Shown here piece after piece: positions 60,473-64,000 of a stretch of 64,000 bases of DNA. Positions within the stretch are counted from its first letter, which is position 1. Each line of letters starts with the position of its first letter. Where the stretch lies: contig NZ_AP031499.1 in NCBI RefSeq assembly GCF_042854845.1, positions 1 to 64,000 of the forward strand. The letters are read 5' to 3'. This DNA is from Maricurvus nonylphenolicus (GTDB lineage Bacteria; Pseudomonadota; Gammaproteobacteria; Pseudomonadales; Cellvibrionaceae). A model generated the notes under the pieces. That model was given only the letters and a program-made list of their open reading frames with translations. It searched no databases and was not told where the DNA came from. Made by a program: the position numbers and the translations under genes.

Positions 60473-61438
60473 ATGACCACCTTCCGTTTACCTGAAAACT
60501 GCCTTTCTCTTTTTAAAGACTTATCTAACAGCACAATCGATAATCTTTATGGATTAACCCCTAAATTAAGGGGTGCAAAACTATATAATGCTTTTAGTCG
60601 TCCTCTTGGTCACAAAGACTTTAATGCATTACAAGCGGACTCAAAAACTTATGGTTTGGGGGAATTTAACCCTCACGAGCTTGTTGATGCGCTTAAGTCT
60701 AAAACCTCTGGTGTGCATGTACATTTGGGTTATGAATGGGACCAAACCGTTAAGGCTTTGGATATGGCATGCTCTCTTATTCTTATCGATTATCCTGAAC
60801 TGTCATCGCTTGATGATCACAAGCCATTACGAGTGTCTCTCTTGGCAGAAGAGTTAGGAATTACTGATGAGGAATTAGAACTGTTGAGCTGGGAGCCGAC
60901 CGCCAACATGTCGGAAGATGGTTTGATTTACAATTACATCATTACATTTGGTGAAGATTGTCCACAAGAAATCCTTTCAAAGATACGAGGCATAAACGCT
61001 TATCGTGAAGTTAGTGTTAGCGCTAATGCCTTTGATGAACCAGATTACGATGAGCATGAAGTAAAACAAATTGGTGAGGCAGAGTTCTTTCAAAAGGTTG
61101 CCGGTGAAAGAATGACAATTGCGGAAGCCAAAAATCAGGTTGAAACATTTATTGATGAAGGCGCTTATCTTGAAGCAGAATCACAACTCGATATTTATAT
61201 CGCTGAATCAGGATTACTGTTTGAAGAAGCTCCAGTTATCACCGACTATTCCTATTTCATGGGGGCGGATCTAATGTACCTTACGCTTAAAGGTACAATG
61301 GCTGGAAGTGTAGACCCTGATTCAGACAGAATGAGAACCCACCATTCGGTAACCCCTCGTATTGAGCTGCACGTTCATGTGGAGGTGCCTGAAGACAACT
61401 CTGAAGATCTCCACCTGTATTGGGGGGCTCCATTCTAG
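60473..61438 (+). CDS. Hypothetical plasmid protein
   Basis: A 321-residue acidic protein; the ATG at 60,473 follows AGGAG at 7 bases. LYNAFSRPLGHKDFNALQAD (about residues 37-56) resembles a short N-terminal motif of plasmid-borne proteins annotated as glyoxalase-superfamily, but no VOC domain follows. No membrane segment. Function not known. Confidence 0.55.
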   Translation: MTTFRLPENCLSLFKDLSNSTIDNLYGLTPKLRGAKLYNAFSRPLGHKDFNALQADSKTYGLGEFNPHELVDALKSKTSGVHVHLGYEWDQTVKALDMACSLILIDYPELSSLDDHKPLRVSLLAEELGITDEELELLSWEPTANMSEDGLIYNYIITFGEDCPQEILSKIRGINAYREVSVSANAFDEPDYDEHEVKQIGEAEFFQKVAGERMTIAEAKNQVETFIDEGAYLEAESQLDIYIAESGLLFEEAPVITDYSYFMGADLMYLTLKGTMAGSVDPDSDRMRTHHSVTPRIELHVHVEVPEDNSEDLHLYWGAPF

Positions 61439-61490
61439 TATTCTTTCTGCCAATTGGGGGTAGGCTTACCTTATTTTTAAGCATCATCCA

Positions 61491-62744
61491 TTAGCAGCTT
61501 ATGACAGGAATTTCATTCCATTTAGAAAGGTAACTCTTGGAAAGAAATTCCTGTTTCATCGAAAATCTCGAAGCCCCAGATTGTCGAGCTAGCATTACGG
61601 TATCACGTCCATATATGCGGTTAATCTTGTCTACCACTGGCATGAGGCTTTTATTGGTCTCCCCTTCCCTGTTGAGCAGATCCATTTGCCAGAACTCACG
61701 GGGCCGTATATCCACCAGCTCCACCCCGGCTTTTATGTACCGGCCACCCGGTCGATAAAGGCGCTTTGCGATGGCGACTGCTTCCCTAGCGATCCGACGC
61801 GAATCATCACTTCCACCTGGTAAGTTCACAGAGCTGGCTTCAGAGAGTCCGGCTCTTTGGTGTTGGCCCGCCATCAGCCATACAGATACCCTGCCCGCTA
61901 AGCTGTCTTGCGATCTAAGCTTCTCTGCGGCCCGAGAGGCGAAGGTCGAAACCGACTCAAGAACATCCTCAAGTTGATAGAGCTTCGTGCCGAAGGAACG
62001 GCTACAGATAATCTGCTGCTTGTTCGGTGGGTTGAGCTCCATTGGTATGCAAGGCTCCCCATTGAGCTCCCGTATGGTTCTGGCCAGCGGGAGGCCTCCG
62101 ATTTTTCGTGCCAGTGATTTATCCAGCAATGCAAGGTCATGAGCACTCACCACCCCCATGCTTGTGAGTGTTGCATTCAGCCTGCGGCCTACCCCCCATA
62201 CCTCGGCCACCGGTACTCGCCTGGCCAGCCATTCCCATTGGTGGGGGTGGGTAAGCACAGCAACACCATCAATCTTGGGGATCTTCTTCGTGGCGTACTG
62301 GCCCAGTTTGGCAATGGTTTTGGTCGGGGCGATGGACACACCACAAGGAATACGTTGTTCATTCCAAACGGTTTGCCGAAGCGATCGGCCCAGCGGTTTC
62401 AGATCCTCAGCAGGGATGCCGGACAGGTCACAGAAGCCCTCATCGATGCTGTAAATCTCGACGCTGGGGGTGTGATCTTGCAAAGTCTTCATGATCCGAC
62501 TGCTGATGTTATCGTACAGCGCATAGTTGGAACTGAAGGTGTGGACCCCGGCCCTCTGGATCAGCTGTCGCTGCTTGAAGAACGGCTCAAATTTTTTCAC
62601 CCCCGCTGCTTTGGCTTGGTCGTTGAGCGCGACCACACACCCGTCGTTGTTACTGAGAACACAGATTGCTTGTCCTCGGATGTCCGGGCGAAAAACTGCC
62701 TCGCAGCTGGCATAGAACGATCGTTGGTCACACAGGGCGTACAT
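61491..62744 (-). CDS. umuC: UmuC, catalytic subunit of DNA polymerase V
   Basis: A 417-residue Y-family polymerase, normal length for UmuC. Palm motifs FYASCEAVFRPDI (metal Asp nearby in CDQRSFYASCE) and EIYSIDEGFCDL (catalytic SIDE) are present, then the helix-hairpin-helix and little-finger regions. It performs error-prone translesion synthesis with UmuD'. The ATG overlaps the umuD stop (ATGA). A longer upstream frame lies inside umuD and was rejected. Confidence 0.96.
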   Translation of the reverse strand: MYALCDQRSFYASCEAVFRPDIRGQAICVLSNNDGCVVALNDQAKAAGVKKFEPFFKQRQLIQRAGVHTFSSNYALYDNISSRIMKTLQDHTPSVEIYSIDEGFCDLSGIPAEDLKPLGRSLRQTVWNEQRIPCGVSIAPTKTIAKLGQYATKKIPKIDGVAVLTHPHQWEWLARRVPVAEVWGVGRRLNATLTSMGVVSAHDLALLDKSLARKIGGLPLARTIRELNGEPCIPMELNPPNKQQIICSRSFGTKLYQLEDVLESVSTFASRAAEKLRSQDSLAGRVSVWLMAGQHQRAGLSEASSVNLPGGSDDSRRIAREAVAIAKRLYRPGGRYIKAGVELVDIRPREFWQMDLLNREGETNKSLMPVVDKINRIYGRDTVMLARQSGASRFSMKQEFLSKSYLSKWNEIPVISC

Positions 62745-63169
62745 CACGGCTCCAGATAGTGGACAGCGTGAGTAACTACCCCTTCTATTACCACGTCCAT
62801 ATCCTCCGGTACCGGGATCGGAGGATAGTCGGGGTTGCTGGAGCGGAAACAACGGTTGTTGGTGTCGAGTATCTTGCAGGCCAGGTGCCCATCCAGTGAA
62901 ACCACCACAACACAACCATTTCGGCGTTTGGCTGCCCGGTTGATTATCAACAAGTCCCCGTCATAGATCCCCTCCCCTATGAGTGAGTCACCATTTGCGC
63001 GGGCAAAGTAGGTTGCGGCGGGGCTGGTTACCAGGTGCTCGTTAAGGTCCAGGTCTTGCTCAGAGTAATCCTCGGCGGGGCTGGGGAAGCCACACTCAAG
63101 CTTGGTGACTCGCATAGGCAGAGGCAGCGGCTCTGCTGGAAGTGATATTGGAATGGGTGTTATATTCAT
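62744..63169 (-). CDS. umuD: UmuD, SOS mutagenesis protein with self-cleavage
   Basis: A 141-residue protein. Cleavage site LECGFPSPAEDY (Cys-Gly), nucleophilic Ser in ANGDSLIGEG and Lys in ACKILD match UmuD. RecA filaments induce removal of the N-terminal arm to give UmuD', partner of UmuC. A LexA box lies 7 bases before the start. Confidence 0.96.
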   Translation of the reverse strand: MNITPIPISLPAEPLPLPMRVTKLECGFPSPAEDYSEQDLDLNEHLVTSPAATYFARANGDSLIGEGIYDGDLLIINRAAKRRNGCVVVVSLDGHLACKILDTNNRCFRSSNPDYPPIPVPEDMDVVIEGVVTHAVHYLEP

Positions 63170-63175
63170 GCGGCA

Positions 63176-63191
63176 CTGTATATAAATACAG
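63176..63191 (-). promoter_or_regulatory. LexA (SOS) box of umuDC
   Basis: CTGTATATAAATACAG is a near-consensus LexA site directly before umuD, as in chromosomal and plasmid umuDC operons. Confidence 0.92.
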
Positions 63192-63338
63192 TAATTGTAT
63201 TGTTATGACGGAACAATTCAACAAAAAGCCGATCTGCAAGAGAAAATCTCGGCCTAAAAAGCATGTAAGTCTTTGATATATAGTGAAAATATTTATTGCC
63301 TAAGGAGGGCGCTCTCAATACAAGAGATATTCTTGATG

Positions 63339-63376
63339 AAGTACTATATACTTTCGTAGTGAAGTAATAAGTACTT
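63339..63376 (+). promoter_or_regulatory. Tandem palindromic operators of Xre-RES module
   Basis: Two 15-bp units of AAGTA-N5-TACTT lie at 63,339-63,353 and 63,362-63,376, with centres 23 bases apart, about two helical turns. They end 20 bases before the antitoxin start and are probably bound by the Xre-type antitoxin for autorepression. Confidence 0.6.
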
Positions 63377-63396
63377 GGTTGGGTTTTGGAGGTCTT

Positions 63397-63876
63397 ATGT
63401 CTGCAAATACAATTGAATCGGTTATTGAGTCCAGGGTATTTGGGTCTTCCCGCCCTGCCACTGGCGATGCCGTTGAAATCACAGTAGTGAGGTCGGCACC
63501 GACCAAATTGCTAACTTCAATAGAAATAGCCCGCCTTGTTCATAAGGGGATGGATGGCGCTTACCTTCAAAGGCTTTGTGAAAGAATCCCGCGCAAAATA
63601 CTTGCTGACACCTTGGGTGCAGAAGCGTCGAACTTTTCCAAGTTCTATAAGCGAACGCTTTCAAAAGTCCAAACTGATGAGATAAATGATCTGACACTGG
63701 TTTGGTCTGAACTCTGCGATTTTTTTGACGACGATGATGAGCTTATCGATGAGTGGTTGAAAACCCCGGCCCCTGCTTTATCTGGTGCTGAGCCGATCGA
63801 ACTGTTGAGTACCATTGTCGGTCGCCAGACCCTCCGGAAGAGCTTGGACGCAATGCGATATGGAGAGTTCGCTTGA
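63397..63876 (+). CDS. Xre/MbcA/ParS-type antitoxin (DUF2384)
   Basis: A 159-residue protein from the ATG at 63,397, behind GGAGG; an earlier TTG in frame is unlikely. The middle has the Xre-like fold (IPRKILADTLGAEASNFSKF) and the C-terminus the DUF2384 signature in which the last residues (LLSTIVGRQTLRKSLDAMRYGEF) occlude the toxin active site. It neutralises the RES toxin encoded next. Confidence 0.9.
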   Translation: MSANTIESVIESRVFGSSRPATGDAVEITVVRSAPTKLLTSIEIARLVHKGMDGAYLQRLCERIPRKILADTLGAEASNFSKFYKRTLSKVQTDEINDLTLVWSELCDFFDDDDELIDEWLKTPAPALSGAEPIELLSTIVGRQTLRKSLDAMRYGEFA

Positions 63877-64000
63877 TACTATTCAAGATCATACACAAGG
63901 ATTTTGTGAGCGGATGGGCCGACTACCAAAAAACGGGCTCATTCCGAAATGGTGCGCGGTGGAACTCCCCCGGCACCCCTGTCATGTACCTCTCCTCCAA
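63873..64000 (+). CDS. RES-domain toxin, partial at window end
   Basis: The frame starts with TTG overlapping the antitoxin stop (TTGA) and continues past the window. The first 40 residues include the SFRNGARWNSPGTPVMYLSS segment, the RES-domain start with its key Arg and Tyr. RES toxins (Xre-RES, ParT, MbcT) degrade or ADP-ribosylate NAD-dependent targets and lower cellular NAD+. Confidence 0.88.
   Translation, partial: MILFKIIHKDFVSGWADYQKTGSFRNGARWNSPGTPVMYLSS

Noticed and set aside
39578..62472. Reading the TGGGGGTG copies as G-quadruplexes
   Set aside because: Each copy has only one G run; four closely spaced runs are not present at most sites.
62745..62915. N-terminal extension of UmuC
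   Set aside because: It would lie inside umuD; normal UmuC starts at the ATGA overlap.

Overview
The window looks like one arc of a large conjugative plasmid or chromid from a gammaproteobacterium, probably marine. Evidence: a plasmid replication initiator beside a 20-bp-periodic iteron array (36.9-39.1 kb), a KfrA-type plasmid protein, an F/SXT/IncC-type traF-traH-traG block (19.1-25.2 kb), an FlhDC-like activator pair next to transglycosylase genes (33.2-35.3 kb), and plasmid-style cargo (umuDC, toxin-antitoxin pairs, DNA methyltransferases, an IS3-family element). Base composition is moderate, genes are densely packed, and small unknown genes are frequent. The other transfer genes (relaxase, coupling protein, the rest of the secretion system) are not in the window, so the element extends beyond both ends. 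The last gene is cut by the window edge.

Layout. 0-8.5 kb: small unknown genes, an FlhC/DUF2857-like regulator, a VOC protein with a short AraC-type regulator, an isolated tRNA-Leu(CAA), a class I Fic toxin with its VbhA-like antitoxin behind three copies of a conserved promoter motif, and a Ref-like HNH nuclease. 8.5-14.4 kb: an apparent operon led by a complete adenosylcobalamin-dependent ribonucleotide reductase (nrdJ) with a structured leader, followed by a PH-domain membrane protein, a dual-specificity phosphatase and an outer-membrane barrel. 14.4-19 kb: LPP20-type lipoprotein, tyrosine recombinase, SprT-like protease, KfrA. 19-25.2 kb: traF, traH, traG. 25.2-32.3 kb: a six-gene minus-strand operon behind a Fur-box-like site, encoding a periplasmic binding protein, a hybrid histidine kinase, a TonB-dependent receptor, a PAP2-like membrane protein and two unknown proteins. 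32.4-35.3 kb: an HTH repressor-like gene and the operon slt-like, slt-like, flhD-like, flhC-like; one 17-bp near-palindrome lies before each unit. 35.3-39.96 kb: replication region with Rep and a double DnaT-domain protein whose last codons are replaced by an IS3-family insertion (39,965-41,169). 41.2-47 kb: a second hybrid kinase, small unknown genes and a secreted protein. 47-54.6 kb: a block with DNA modification genes (AbrB-like protein, C5-methyltransferase, methyltransferase-helicase fusion), with a shared 27-bp promoter element before its first and last units. 54.7-64 kb: a broken gene, a membrane-anchored caspase-like protein, a lipoprotein 5'-nucleotidase, a transglutaminase-like membrane protein behind an SOS box, umuDC behind an SOS box, and an Xre-RES toxin-antitoxin pair.

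How it may work together (inference). The HTH protein at 32.5 kb is placed to repress both itself and the slt/flhDC-like operon. The FlhDC-like pair may activate promoters carrying a 24-bp motif seen before nrdJ, before traF and before the 5'-nucleotidase. Two LexA boxes put umuDC and the transglutaminase-like gene in the SOS response. An octamer, TGGGGGTG, is strongly over-represented between 39.5 and 62.5 kb and is not explained by any annotated feature.
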